A stretch of 64,000 nucleotides of DNA, from NCBI RefSeq assembly GCF_009834125.1, contig NZ_CP047146.1:2969501-3033500 (forward strand), in the 5' to 3' direction. This DNA is from Streptomyces sp. GS7. Its GTDB lineage: Bacteria; Actinomycetota; Actinomycetes; Streptomycetales; Streptomycetaceae. Under the pieces are notes generated by a model. It did no database searches. It was given only the letters and a program-made list of their open reading frames with translations, and was not told where the DNA came from. The position numbers were made by a program, and so were the translations under genes. Shown in pieces: positions 38,728 through 47,984 of the stretch (position 1 is the first letter of the stretch; each line of letters opens with the position of its first letter).

Positions 38728-40629
38728 CTACAGGTCCAGCCCCTTCGGCGGTGCCTGCGGGCCCGGGCCGCGGCCGGACAGCACCTCGCCGTACGCCTGC
38801 ATCAGGTCGGGCAGCCGGAGGGTGGCGAGGTCGTCGCGGGTCGGGGTGCCCTGCCAGGTGGACAGCCGCAGGTCGCGGTAGGCGCAGCTCTTCTCGTAAA
38901 GGGTGCGCAGAAAGCGGCCGTTGCCCAGCTCGTCGATCCAGCCCTGCTCGACGACATGGCCGTTGATGCTGGACAGCTCGTCGCGGGCCTCGTCGTCCCA
39001 GCGGTCGCCGTTCTCGGCGGCCAGCACCTCGCCGATCCTGGTCAGTTCCAGCGGCCGGTAGCTGGGGAAGTCGACGCGGCTGGTGAAACGGGACGACAGG
39101 CCGGGGTTGGCGGCGAGCAGCCGGTCCATGCCCTCGGGGTAGCCGGCGAGGATGACCACCAGCCGGTCGCGGTTGTCCTCGGCGCGCTTGAGCAGCACCT
39201 GGAGGGCCTCGTCGCCGTACGCGTCGCCCTTGCTGTAGCCGGAGTTGGACAGGCTGTAGGCCTCGTCGACGAAGAGCACCCCGCCCAGCGCCGAGTCGAT
39301 CAGCTCGTTCGCCTTGACCGCGGTCTGGCCGAGGAACTCGCCGACCAGATCGGCCCGTTGGGCCTCCACGAGATGGTCGCCGCCGAGCAGCCCCAGCGCG
39401 TAGAAGACCCGGCCCAGTATCCGGGCCACGGTCGTCTTGCCGGTGCCCGAGGGGCCGGAGAAGACGAAGTGCCGCTTCGGGGGCGCCACCGGCAGCCCCT
39501 GGCTCGCCCGCAGCCGCGCCATCCGCAACTGCGCGGACAGCGCCCGCACCTGCCGCTTGACCGGCTCCATGCCGACCATCCGCTCCAGTTCGGCCAGCGC
39601 CCGCTCCAGCAGCACCGGGTCGGCGGGTCCGGCGGGCAGCCGCTCGGCGCCGCGCCGCCCCGGCACCGCGGACTTGACCCGGGCCGCGGTCTCGCCCCCG
39701 GTCAGCCCGCCGGCCGGCTCGCCCTCCGGCCCGTCCGCCTCCCCGGCCACCAGCAGCTCACGGCCGTCGACCGGATCGAGCGGGGCCAGCGGATCGAGAT
39801 CGCCGGTGGCCTCCTGGGCAGGGCCCGCGGCGGAGACCGCCGCGAGATCGGCGCCCTCGTCCAGGCCGTCCGCCGCCGCTATGGCTGCCAGCCGGGCCGC
39901 GGTGTCCATGAACGCGGGGTCGACCCGGTGCACCGCCCGGTAGAGGGGGAGCGCGGCGGCGCTGCGGCCGGTGCCCTCGTGCGCGCGGGCGAGCCAGTAG
40001 CGCAGCTCCTTGCGCTGCGGCTGCTCGCTGCGGCAGCGCATCAGCGCGGCGGACAGCAGCGGCTCGGCCTGCCCGTACATCTCCAGCCGCACCCGCGCCA
40101 TCCCGCCGAACAGCCCGGCCTCGATGCCCAGTACCGGATCGCCCAGCAGCGGCTCGGTGTGCCGTACGAGCCGGTCCCAGTCCTTGACGAGGTAGGCGCG
40201 GCACGCGTGCAGGAAGCGGACCTGGGGGTCGGTGTCCACCGGCGGGCAGCCGGCCAGCGCCTGGTCCAGCTCGGCGACATGGCGGCCGTCGAGCCAGTGG
40301 GAGGCGTGCGCCAGCAGCAGGTCGCGTCCGGTCTCCAGCACCGGCTGGACCCACCAGCCCAGCCAGTACCAGGAGTTGAGGGTGCGTCGGTGGCGGGCGC
40401 GCTGCTCGCCGAAGCGGTCGCGGTGCTGGTGCATCCGCAGCAGGGCCATGGAGGTGTCGGCGCGCAGCGCGTGTAACCCCAGCCAGGCGTCGGCCATCGT
40501 CGGATCGAGCCGTACCGCGGCCCGGAACTCCTCCTCGGCCTGGGGGTAGGCGCCCACGGTGTAGGCGTCGACCGCGCGCAGCCAGGCGAGTTCGGCCGGG
40601 GCGGGCGAACCCTGAGTGCCGACATCCAT
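38728..40629 (-). CDS. EccA-like/CbxX-type AAA+ ATPase with TPR N-terminus
   Basis: The 633-residue protein has an N-terminal TPR-like region (about 1-260) and a C-terminal AAA+ module: Walker A FVFSGPSGTGKTTVARIL near residue 395, Walker B GGVLFVDEAYSLSN near 455, sensor LVVILAGYPEGMDRLLAANPGLSSRF. This is the CbxX/CfqX architecture of type VII secretion EccA. The linker between halves is acidic and Ala/Gly-rich. No other ESX genes are in the window, so its partner system lies elsewhere or it has another role. Start ATG 40629. Confidence 0.9.
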   Translation of the reverse strand: MDVGTQGSPAPAELAWLRAVDAYTVGAYPQAEEEFRAAVRLDPTMADAWLGLHALRADTSMALLRMHQHRDRFGEQRARHRRTLNSWYWLGWWVQPVLETGRDLLLAHASHWLDGRHVAELDQALAGCPPVDTDPQVRFLHACRAYLVKDWDRLVRHTEPLLGDPVLGIEAGLFGGMARVRLEMYGQAEPLLSAALMRCRSEQPQRKELRYWLARAHEGTGRSAAALPLYRAVHRVDPAFMDTAARLAAIAAADGLDEGADLAAVSAAGPAQEATGDLDPLAPLDPVDGRELLVAGEADGPEGEPAGGLTGGETAARVKSAVPGRRGAERLPAGPADPVLLERALAELERMVGMEPVKRQVRALSAQLRMARLRASQGLPVAPPKRHFVFSGPSGTGKTTVARILGRVFYALGLLGGDHLVEAQRADLVGEFLGQTAVKANELIDSALGGVLFVDEAYSLSNSGYSKGDAYGDEALQVLLKRAEDNRDRLVVILAGYPEGMDRLLAANPGLSSRFTSRVDFPSYRPLELTRIGEVLAAENGDRWDDEARDELSSINGHVVEQGWIDELGNGRFLRTLYEKSCAYRDLRLSTWQGTPTRDDLATLRLPDLMQAYGEVLSGRGPGPQAPPKGLDL

Positions 40630-40938
40630 CCCGTCCCCCTACAAAACGTCCCCCCGTGGTGTACCACCGGACGTGTGCCGGGCCGTGGGCCCAGGGCCTG
40701 GCCGGCCCTGGCCGAACCGGCCTGCGGCGGGCGGGAGTTGCCGTCACCGCGCAGCCCGGTGCGGATCCTGCGGTGGCACAGACTCGCATCGTACCTGCGC
40801 TGTCGGCGCAGGTCGTAGAGGGCCGCACGGGGGAGAAGTGGGGGCGCGGAAGGGGGCGCATCGGCGTGAAGGATGCGGTGACCCTGGGTGAGGGAGGCGC
40901 CGTGTGGTGACGGCGGCGGAGGGGAATCCGCACAGAAC

Positions 40939-40974
40939 GAAGCCCCCGATCACGGGGGAACAACCGGGGGCTTC
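40939..40974 (-). terminator. Terminator for the small kinase gene
   Basis: GAAGCCCCCG (40939-40948) pairs with CGGGGGCTTC (40965-40974); CCCCCG/CGGGGG in the loop offers an alternative pairing. It lies past the minus-strand stop at 41127. The rest of the 497-base gap (40630-41126) has no gene that I can support. Confidence 0.75.
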
Positions 40975-41126
40975 GCGTCTGCGGGCGGTCCGTTGAACCG
41001 CACATTGAGAACGTAAGTCCTGTACGCCCCCCAGGTCAAGCCGAGTTGGCGGACTCGGCGGGTCCCTGTCGGCGATGCGCGGCGTGTCCGCCACGGTCGG
41101 CTACCCAGCGTGAAATCCGGGCCCGG

Positions 41127-41711
41127 TCATGGCCTCGTGGCGGGACCCACGAGCACCTCGTACCCCAACTGCCCCTGGTGCACCAGCAGATCGGCATGCG
41201 GGCGCGAAGCGTCCGCCGCGAAGTGCGCCCGCTCCGCCGGGATCCAGCCATCCCAGAACGCGGACAGCCCCGGCCCGTCGCGGAGTTGACCCCGTTCCCA
41301 TGAATGCTCGCTCGCCAGTTCCATCCACAGCAGGCACGCCAGATGCGGCCGCAGCGCCCGCCGCCCGGCACCCACGCCCTCCACCAGGACCACCGGCGCC
41401 GGCGGCAGCTCCCGCACCGCGGTGAACTCCCCGCGCACCCAGTCGTAGACCCCGTAGTGCGCCGGCTCGCCCCGGGACAGCGGTGCCAGCAGCTGCTCGC
41501 GGAACCGGTCGCTCCAGGCGAACAGCTCGTCATGCGTCGCCAGGTCGTCGGTGTGCACCACCGGCGCCCCGCCCAGCGCCTCGGCCAGCCGACCGGCGAA
41601 GGTGGTCTTGCCGGACCCGGCGTGCCCGTCCACCGCGATCAGCCGCACCGGTCCGCAGGACGGCGGAAGGGTGTGCAGTCGGGCGGCGAGCGAGGTCAGC
41701 GCGGGGTCCAT
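41127..41711 (-). CDS. Uridine kinase-like P-loop phosphotransferase
   Basis: The 194-residue protein has Walker A VDGHAGSGKTTFAGRLAE near residue 30 and the uridine-kinase-like ALGGAPVVHTDDLATHDE, then VLVEGVGAGRRALRP. It resembles uridine/phosphoribulokinase-family proteins that phosphorylate nucleosides or small alcohols, but the substrate cannot be named. The ATG at 41711 lies 6 bases after a TACGCT -10, so the message may be leaderless. Confidence 0.82.
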   Translation of the reverse strand: MDPALTSLAARLHTLPPSCGPVRLIAVDGHAGSGKTTFAGRLAEALGGAPVVHTDDLATHDELFAWSDRFREQLLAPLSRGEPAHYGVYDWVRGEFTAVRELPPAPVVLVEGVGAGRRALRPHLACLLWMELASEHSWERGQLRDGPGLSAFWDGWIPAERAHFAADASRPHADLLVHQGQLGYEVLVGPATRP

Positions 41712-41717
41712 GCCGTC

Positions 41718-41723
41718 AGCGTA
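41718..41723 (-). promoter_or_regulatory. -10 element for the uridine kinase-like gene
   Basis: TACGCT on the minus strand ends 6 bases before the ATG at 41711; no Shine-Dalgarno is visible. Confidence 0.4.
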
Positions 41724-41888
41724 CGTCAGTGGTCCACACCAATATTCATGCCGCGACGCGCGCCGGACCGGCTTCCGAAGCCCGGGGGGAACGGAGATAG
41801 TTGACCCCTGCTGACATGCACGTGCCCGAATGCCGCTCTGTACCGAACGCCGCCATCCGCTCGTACGCATCCGACTGGGGGACCACAC

Positions 41889-43283
41889 ATGACCAGCTCC
41901 GCGCCCCGGCGCACCGTCCTGGCCGCCGCGCTCGCCGCCGCGGCGGGCGCCGCCACCCCCCTGGCGCTGGCCGCCTTCGAGCCCGGCCCGGCGGCCCCCA
42001 CCGCCGCCACCACGCCCGAAGCCGCCGCCCCGCACCGACCGAAGAGCCTCGTGGACTATCACGCCTGGACCACCGCAGCCGACTGGAACCACGGCCGGGG
42101 TGAGGGCGTCGCCGTCCTGCGCGGGCCCCGCCCCGGCGTCCGGATCGGCCGTCCCGCCGGCATCGCCGTCTACCACGACCCGCACACCGGCAGGGCCGCC
42201 CCCTGGGAGTACGCCACCTGGACCGGCCCGGTGTACCGCCTTGCGGTCCCCGCGACCGAGGTCGTCGCCTCCTGGAACGCGCACACCCCGGCCGGGACCT
42301 GGATCGCCGTGGAGCTGCGCGGCACCTACAGCGACGGCGGCCACACGCCCTGGTACGTGATGGGCCGCTGGACCGCCGGCGACGGGGAGGCCGACATCCG
42401 GCGCACCTCCGTCGACGGCCAGAAGGACGGCAAGAGCAGCATCTCCACTGACACCCTCGCCATCGACACCCCGTCGAGCGGTCTGCGCCTGGCCGCGTAC
42501 CAGCTCCGGCTCACCCTCTACCGCCGGCCCGCCACCCCGCTCACCCCCACCGTCTGGCGGCTGGGCGCGATGGGCTCGGACATCCCCGACCGCTTCGACG
42601 TGCCGGCGTCCAGGCCCGGCACCGTCGGCCGCGAGCTGCCCGTCCCCCGCTACTCGCAGGAGATCCACAAGGGCCAGTACCCCGAGTACGACAACGGGGG
42701 AGAGGCGTGGTGCAGCCCCACCTCCTCCGAGATGATCATCGAGTACTGGGGCCGCCGGCCCACCCGCGAGCAGCTCGCCTGGGTCGACCCCGCCTACGCC
42801 GACCCCCAGGTCTGCAACGCCGCCCGCCACACCTTCGACTACCAGTACAAGGGCTGCGGCAACTGGCCCTTCAACGCCGCCTACGCCGCCACCTACCGCG
42901 ACATGCGGTCCGTCGTCACCCGCCTCGCCTCCCTCAACGACATCGAGCGCCTGGTCCACGCGGGCATCCCGGTCATCACCTCGCAGTCCTTCCTGAAGAC
43001 CGAACTCGACGGCGCGGGCTACGGCACCGCCGGCCACCTGATGACCGTCATCGGCTTCACCAAGGCCGGCGACGTCATCGCCAACGACCCGGCCTCCCCG
43101 AACGACCCGGCCGTCCGTCGCGTCTACAAACGCCGGCAGTTCGAGAACATCTGGCTCAGGACGAAGCGCCACGACGCAAAAGGCCAGGTCAAGAGCGGTT
43201 CGGGAGGAGTCTGCTACCTCTACTTCCCGGCTGAGCCGGCACCAACTCAGCACCGGGTACTCGCGGAGCTGGGAATCCGCTGA
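41889..43283 (+). CDS. Secreted peptidase C39-family protein
   Basis: The 464-residue protein has an N-terminal export signal with an Arg pair (APRRTVLAAALAAAAGAATP), possibly Tat. The C-terminal half is a C39-type papain-fold domain: catalytic Cys in EAWCSPTSSEMII (about residue 280), His in GTAGHLMTVIGF (about 381) and Asn/Asp in VIANDPASP. The N-terminal half has two beta-rich regions with many Trp and Tyr. It probably acts outside the cell. The C-terminal coding end (GVCYLYF ... ELGIR) is duplicated in decayed form at 61755-61842 and its 3' end is followed directly by an integrase remnant; see the element entry. Confidence 0.88.
   Translation: MTSSAPRRTVLAAALAAAAGAATPLALAAFEPGPAAPTAATTPEAAAPHRPKSLVDYHAWTTAADWNHGRGEGVAVLRGPRPGVRIGRPAGIAVYHDPHTGRAAPWEYATWTGPVYRLAVPATEVVASWNAHTPAGTWIAVELRGTYSDGGHTPWYVMGRWTAGDGEADIRRTSVDGQKDGKSSISTDTLAIDTPSSGLRLAAYQLRLTLYRRPATPLTPTVWRLGAMGSDIPDRFDVPASRPGTVGRELPVPRYSQEIHKGQYPEYDNGGEAWCSPTSSEMIIEYWGRRPTREQLAWVDPAYADPQVCNAARHTFDYQYKGCGNWPFNAAYAATYRDMRSVVTRLASLNDIERLVHAGIPVITSQSFLKTELDGAGYGTAGHLMTVIGFTKAGDVIANDPASPNDPAVRRVYKRRQFENIWLRTKRHDAKGQVKSGSGGVCYLYFPAEPAPTQHRVLAELGIR
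43209..43227 (+). other. Candidate attL core
   Basis: This is the 19-base sequence shared with 61770-61788, in the codons for VCYLYF near the end of the C39 gene. The downstream coding end differs from the right-hand copy but both finish in ELGIR-stop, as expected if an element supplies a replacement 3' end. Confidence 0.5.
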
Positions 43284-43284
43284 G

Positions 43285-43854
43285 CATGTGCACCCCGAAG
43301 GCGGCCTCGACGACCTGACGACAGCGCTCACCGCCGTCGAGGGTGAGGCGCCCGTACCGGTCCACCGTGATCTTGATGGAGCTGTGCCCCATCCACCGCG
43401 ACACCATCATGGATGGGCACACCGCTGCTCAGGGTCACGGTGGCCCACTTGTGCCTCAGGTCGTGCGGGTTGCAGTCGGGAAGCCCGAGGCGTTCGAGGG
43501 CGCGATCCCAGGACTTACGAAAGAGGTCCGGATGGATCATTCCCTCGGCTTGATTCCGTATAGGGAGCCGTTCAACAAGCGGCTCCAGGGAGTCGGGCGC
43601 GGGTATGTCGCGCCACTCGCCCCCTTTCCGATGCTTCAGGGGTGCAGAGAGGGCAACGTACTCACCTGAAGAATTCTTGATGCGCACCACTTGCCGTCGG
43701 CAACGCAAGGTACCGTCGAGGATGTCCTCCGGAGATACGTCCAACGACTCACCAATGCGCAATCCGCAACGGGCATGACGGGATTTTCGGGCATCTCGGC
43801 CGGCTTGACCGGATTCTCGCGGATCCTTTTGTGTCGTACGGCATGAGAAAACAA
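43285..43854 (-). pseudogene. int: Tyrosine recombinase (integrase) pseudogene
   Basis: Integrase segments occur in three frames on this strand. Near 43850-43795 is a core-binding remnant (AVRHKRIRENPV). From about 43790 to 43400 comes the catalytic part with box I (CGLRIGESLDVSPEDI, catalytic Arg) and HDLRHKWATV (His-x-x-Arg). After a one-base insertion near 43402-43410 the frame shifts to MGHSSIKITVDRYG (His and the Tyr nucleophile). About 25 residues before box I and the whole N-terminus are missing. The 3' end reaches into the C39 gene end, i.e. the att region. Confidence 0.85.
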
Positions 43855-43934
43855 GCCGAACCGTGATCGGGGCGGACTCGTGGATGATCGAGTCCCACTT
43901 GGGGTCTTCGCGGCTGTCGGATCAGGGAAAATAG

Positions 43935-43967
43935 TTCAGTGCCCGAGGCTCTGACTTGGGCACTGAA
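43935..43967. promoter_or_regulatory. Long inverted repeat in the gap before the F420 oxidoreductase
   Basis: TTCAGTGCCC (43935-43944) and GGGCACTGAA (43958-43967) form a perfect 10-bp dyad with a 13-base loop in AT-richer sequence. It could be a terminator or element-related control site. The gap 43855-44110 contains no other recognisable feature. Confidence 0.55.
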
Positions 43968-44110
43968 TTCCTTTCTGCGCAGCATTGGATCGCGGATTTG
44001 CGCACCCGTCTGTTGAGCGCGCAGGTCCTGTTAGGGCGCCACGCGTCAGACTGCGACCGAGTGGCCGTCAGGAGCGGCCGCGGTCAGTCGAGTTCCGAGG
44101 AGGGCACGGT

Positions 44111-44977
44111 ATGGATGTGTCGCCGGTCGGGGTGTGGAGTACGGCGTTCACGCACGGTGACCCCGAGCGAGCGCGGGTGGCGGCCTGTGAGCTGGAGGAC
44201 CTCGGCTACGGCACACTGTGGCTGGGCGGCGTTCCCGGCGGCAACCCGAGCGGGGACCTGCGCAGCAGTCTCAACCTCCTCACGGCGACCCGGTACGTGG
44301 TCGTCGCCCCGTCCTGCGTCTCCATTTGGAGCCTTCCACCCGGTCGGCTCGCCTTTGCCTACCGTGGGCTTCCCGCACCGTATCGGCAACGGACACTGGT
44401 GGGCCTGGCCGTCAGTCACGCGGAGATCGCCGCGGCCTACCGGCGCCCCTACGCGGCGATGTCCGCCTACCTCGACGCGCTGGACACCTCCGCCGGTTCG
44501 CTGCCGAAGGCCGCGCGGATCCTGGGCGCGCACCGGCCCCTGATGACCCGGCTCGCCGCCGACCGGACCGCTGGTGTGCAGCCCTACCTGGTACCGCCGT
44601 CGCACACCGCCCGGGTACGCGCTGCGCTGGGGGCGGGGCCGCTCCTCGCTCCGGTGCTGACGTCCGTGGTGGACACCGACCCGGTCACCGCCCGTGCCAC
44701 GGCGCGGCGGGCAATCAGCCCCTATCTCACGAAGACCAACTACGTACGCACCTGGTTGGAAGGCGGGTTCACCCGGGGCGACCTTGCCGACGGTGGCAGC
44801 GACCGCTTCGTCGACTCGCTGGTGGCGTGGGGGTCCGCCGACGTCGTCGCGCGGCGTGTCCTGGCACATCTGGAGGCGGGCGCGGACCACGTCGCCCTCC
44901 AGGTCGTCACCGACACTCCGCATGCCTTCCCCCTCACCGCGTGGCGTGCCGTGGCCGAATCCCTGCCCCCTGCCTAG
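44111..44977 (+). CDS. LLM-class F420-dependent oxidoreductase
   Basis: The 288-residue protein is a luciferase-like (bacterial luciferase/Mer) TIM barrel. The N-terminal GVWSTAFTHGDPERARVAACELEDLGYGTLWLGG and the C-terminal AHLEAGADHVALQVVTD are typical of the F420-using actinobacterial subgroup. It oxidises or reduces an unknown substrate with F420 (or possibly FMN). ATG 44111 has a GAGGAGGG stretch upstream. It is convergent with the FolC-like gene (97 bases) within the candidate element. Confidence 0.87.
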   Translation: MDVSPVGVWSTAFTHGDPERARVAACELEDLGYGTLWLGGVPGGNPSGDLRSSLNLLTATRYVVVAPSCVSIWSLPPGRLAFAYRGLPAPYRQRTLVGLAVSHAEIAAAYRRPYAAMSAYLDALDTSAGSLPKAARILGAHRPLMTRLAADRTAGVQPYLVPPSHTARVRAALGAGPLLAPVLTSVVDTDPVTARATARRAISPYLTKTNYVRTWLEGGFTRGDLADGGSDRFVDSLVAWGSADVVARRVLAHLEAGADHVALQVVTDTPHAFPLTAWRAVAESLPPA

Positions 44978-45073
44978 AACTGCCTGGCGTTGGGCGAAGC
45001 CCCCGCACCGGCCCGGCAGTACGTTCCAGACTGTTCGTTGCGGCCGGGAAGTCTCACGTTCGGGCGGCAGTGG

Positions 45074-46396
45074 TCAGCCGGGCGGGAGATGGAACAGTTC
45101 ACGGACACGGCCGATAAGGAGGGGGGTTCCGAGAACCGTGACGAGGCCGCCGGCCCCGACGAGTTCGGTGGCGTGGCGGAGCGCGTCAGCGGTCTCCTGC
45201 CGTACGGACAGTTCTCGGCGCGTCGCCAAGGCGGTGCGCATCGCGTCCGGGACCGCTTCGTTGGGGTGCCCGACCCGGGTCAGTACCACCGGCCAGTCAG
45301 CGGGCAGCGGCTCAAGCATGGTTGCCACGTTCTTGTACTTGAGGGTGCCGAAGACGAGGGCCGTGTGCTCAGCGGCGCGGGATTCTCGCAGGATTTCCGG
45401 GGCCACGGTCGCTGCACCCTGGTGGTTGGCGGCAACGTCGAGCAGCAGGCGGCCGGTCCAGGAGCCGAGGCGGGCCGGTGCCAGCAGTTCGAGGCGGCCG
45501 GGCCAGCGGGTCGCGGCAAGGCCGCCGCGCAGAGCCTCCTCCGGGATACCTCGGATCAGTCCTCGTTCGGCCAGCGAGTCGATGCCCGCTACAGCAAGAG
45601 CCAGATTGTGATGCTGGTGTTCTCCGCGGAGCGGACAGGGCAATTCCCGGTGGACGGCATATGGGGTGACGACGTCCAGCACGGTGCGAGCATCACGGGC
45701 CATGCGTGGCCGGTAGCGGACTTCCTGGTGGATGCGCCAGACGGTCAGCTCCGTGTGGTTGCCGAGGACGACGTCTACGGCCTTGGCCGCCTCCTCGGGC
45801 AGCTCGCCGAGCACGACATGATCGCCGTCTCGCACAATGCCTGCCTTGTTCCGTGCGATCTCGCCCAGGGTGTTGCCCAGCAGATGCTCGTGGTCCAGTC
45901 CCACTCCGGTAATGACCTTCACCCCGGTGTCGAAGCAGTTGACCGCGGTGCGCCGGCCCCCGATGCTCGCTTCCATGACGGCCAAGTCCACTTCCGAGCA
46001 GGCGAAATGCCCCGCGGCTGCGGCTGCATGCACTGCTCCCGCATTGACCGAAAGGCCCGTACTCCTCAGGGTGTCGTCGACCTTCGCGAAGGCTCGGTGA
46101 CATGCGGTGGGAGAGATGGGCACTCCGTTGATGCGGATGCGTTCGGTGACCCGCTGCAGGTGCGGGCTGGGCATGCTTCCGATCCGCAGCCCGGCCGCAG
46201 CCAACGCTGAGACGGCGAACGCGCAGGTCGAACCCTTCCCGTTGGTGCCGACGACCGTCATGCCCCGCAGGTTGCGTCCCGGGTCACCGAGGGCTTTGAG
46301 AAGTTGGGGCATCGCACCCGTGCCCGCTCCGTTGAACTGATATCGACCGATGATCTCTTCACAGGCCAGTTCTTCTCTTATTGCCAACTGTGCCAC
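45074..46396 (-). CDS. FolC-like Mur ligase (folylpolyglutamate synthase type)
   Basis: The 440-residue protein belongs to the FolC branch of Mur ligases, which add glutamate to a carboxylate with ATP. Motifs: P-loop MTVVGTNGKGSTCAFAVSAL, the folate-loop SPHLQRVTERIRINGVPIS, and GLDHEHLLGNTLGEIARNKAGIV with the conserved carbamylated Lys position. Sequence drift from housekeeping FolC and its accessory location suggest a non-folate or secondary pterin substrate. Start GTG 46396; a TTG at 46387 with GAGGTGG 5 bases upstream is an equal alternative. The MobA-like gene lies 47 bases upstream in the same direction, so they are likely co-transcribed. Confidence 0.85.
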   Translation of the reverse strand: MAQLAIREELACEEIIGRYQFNGAGTGAMPQLLKALGDPGRNLRGMTVVGTNGKGSTCAFAVSALAAAGLRIGSMPSPHLQRVTERIRINGVPISPTACHRAFAKVDDTLRSTGLSVNAGAVHAAAAAGHFACSEVDLAVMEASIGGRRTAVNCFDTGVKVITGVGLDHEHLLGNTLGEIARNKAGIVRDGDHVVLGELPEEAAKAVDVVLGNHTELTVWRIHQEVRYRPRMARDARTVLDVVTPYAVHRELPCPLRGEHQHHNLALAVAGIDSLAERGLIRGIPEEALRGGLAATRWPGRLELLAPARLGSWTGRLLLDVAANHQGAATVAPEILRESRAAEHTALVFGTLKYKNVATMLEPLPADWPVVLTRVGHPNEAVPDAMRTALATRRELSVRQETADALRHATELVGAGGLVTVLGTPLLIGRVRELFHLPPG

Positions 46397-46443
46397 CTCG
46401 CAACCAGTGTGGGGAGGGGGATGAATTCGTGCTCGGAGTGTGG

Positions 46444-47055
46444 TCAACCGGCGTTTGTCTTCAGGATGGCCCGAGCGAGAGCTACCACCTCCCACGTGTC
46501 GCAGTCGATAGACACTCCGCCGACATCAGGCACGTACCGCAGGGCAAGAGAATGGGTCAGTACACGGATCGGCAGGCCCGTCAACACTCCGTGCCGAGCG
46601 AGGGCCAGCGCAAGACCTCGTCGCACAGCTGCGGTCCGGTATGCGGCGAACAGCGGATTGTCCCGGCCCTGTGTCTCCAACATGACCGCGCCCTCGGTCC
46701 CGGAACCAGCCGCCTGGCGCAGCAACTCCGCAACCGTCTCCTGCCGCACGAAGGGAAGATCCGCAGCCAGAACCACCACGAACGGTGCACACACCCAGCT
46801 CGCTCCCGCAGCCAGCGCCGCCAGCGGCCCGCCGTGCACCGGACTCTCCTGCACATGACGTACGGGGCGGACCGTGGCCCGGTGCGGGCCCACCACAATC
46901 GTCCTCCCCGCCCCGCCACATGCCTGAAGTGCCCGATCGAGCAACGACATGCCACCAACGGACACCATCGGCTTGTCCGCTCCGCCCAAACGCCGGCCTC
47001 GCCCTCCCGCCAGCACCACCGCGTCGTAGCACTCACCCGTGTCGTCTGCGGGCAT
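46444..47055 (-). CDS. MobA-like nucleotidyltransferase
   Basis: The 203-residue protein has the MobA/GlmU-type nucleotidyltransferase fold: LAGGRGRRLGGADKPMVSVGG (the GTP-binding loop with Lys), LAADLPFV in place of the usual metal-binding CDxPF, and the C-terminal DTWEVVALA typical of MobA. MobA adds GMP to molybdopterin; related proteins use other cofactors. Start ATG 47055 is chosen on homology; its GGAG is too close, so an upstream GTG (47109) is possible. Likely operonic with the FolC-like gene. Confidence 0.82.
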   Translation of the reverse strand: MPADDTGECYDAVVLAGGRGRRLGGADKPMVSVGGMSLLDRALQACGGAGRTIVVGPHRATVRPVRHVQESPVHGGPLAALAAGASWVCAPFVVVLAADLPFVRQETVAELLRQAAGSGTEGAVMLETQGRDNPLFAAYRTAAVRRGLALALARHGVLTGLPIRVLTHSLALRYVPDVGGVSIDCDTWEVVALARAILKTNAG

Positions 47056-47640
47056 CTCCTCGCTGTTGTCGAGGAGAGAACTCCTTGCTGCCCTGTCGTC
47101 ACAACGCACACCAACCCCATTCCGCCTTGCCTGGATACACGAAGGCGTAATTGTCGTTCGGAGACTCGAAGGCTCGACTCAGGGAAGGATCGGGCCTGTG
47201 AGGTGGAGGTTCCACCTGTTCCAGGCCAAGCTCGACAGCCCCGGCGCACCGGTGCACGCAGCCTTCGAGACAAGCCCGACCTCTGCCGGACCATTGAGAC
47301 TGCTGCGGCCGTATCGAAGCGACGTTTCCCGCTGTCGTCCCTGGGGGTTGTCCTACCGTGCTTCGGGGATGTTGAGGGTCGTTGCGGGCAGGGTGAGGCC
47401 CGGGACTGTACGTGGTGGGGCATTGTGGTTGGTCCCGGGGGAGGGGTGGTCGAGCGTTTCTGTCTGCGGATCACGGCAGGCGCAGTATCGGCTCTCAGTT
47501 CATCCGGGGTGGCGCGTGCGGGGTCATCCCCGCTCCTCAACGGTGGCATGTTCAGCCCGGTCACTCCGGAGGTTCGCGATCTGGTCCCGGGCGCGGGCGC
47601 GGTAGTGAAGAACGCCGTTGGCCCGGACCTTGTGTTTCCT
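47056..47640. other. Gene-poor stretch in the candidate element
   Basis: No reading frame here has convincing codon bias or a recognisable domain. Composition is mixed. Confidence 0.4.
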
Positions 47641-47649
47641 TCTCAACGG

Positions 47650-47984
47650 CAGTCCCGAGGTACAGCGGCGTCACCCACAACTCGTACCGTGTGGAGATCA
47701 AGGCTACGGTGACCCGGATCGGCGATCGGTATGAACTGTCAGCCGTCGTGAAGTCTTGGTGTAACCACGAAGAGGGGCCGGCACAGAAATGGGGTCTGGC
47801 TTTCGGCTCCAGTGCCGAAAGCTGGCGGTATGTGACAGGCCCCTGCGGCAAACATTCCAACGTGAGTATCAAGGAGACGGGCCGTTTGCGTCCGGATGGG
47901 CGTGTGTACCTGCAGGCAGGTGCTTACGGTGGAGAAGTGTTCGGCAGTTGGGGTTGGGGAATTCAGAGGAGCGTCTGGGTGTGA
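47650..47984 (+). pseudogene. C-terminal fragment of a small beta-rich protein
   Basis: One frame has protein character: YSGVTHNSYRVEIKATVTR, then SAVVKSWCNHEEGPAQKWGL and GSWGWGIQRSVWV at the stop. Two cysteines could form a disulfide as in secreted Streptomyces proteins. No start codon with a Shine-Dalgarno or signal peptide is attached, so the 5' end seems lost. Family not recognised. Confidence 0.35.

Noticed and set aside
40939..40974. Possible small RNA or 6C-type RNA at the C-rich hairpin
   Set aside because: It lacks the second C-rich hairpin and sits where a terminator for the minus-strand gene is expected.
43880..43910. tRNA T-arm-like sequence (ATCGAGTCCCAC) near the integrase remnant
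   Set aside because: No acceptor, anticodon or D-arm can be built around it.
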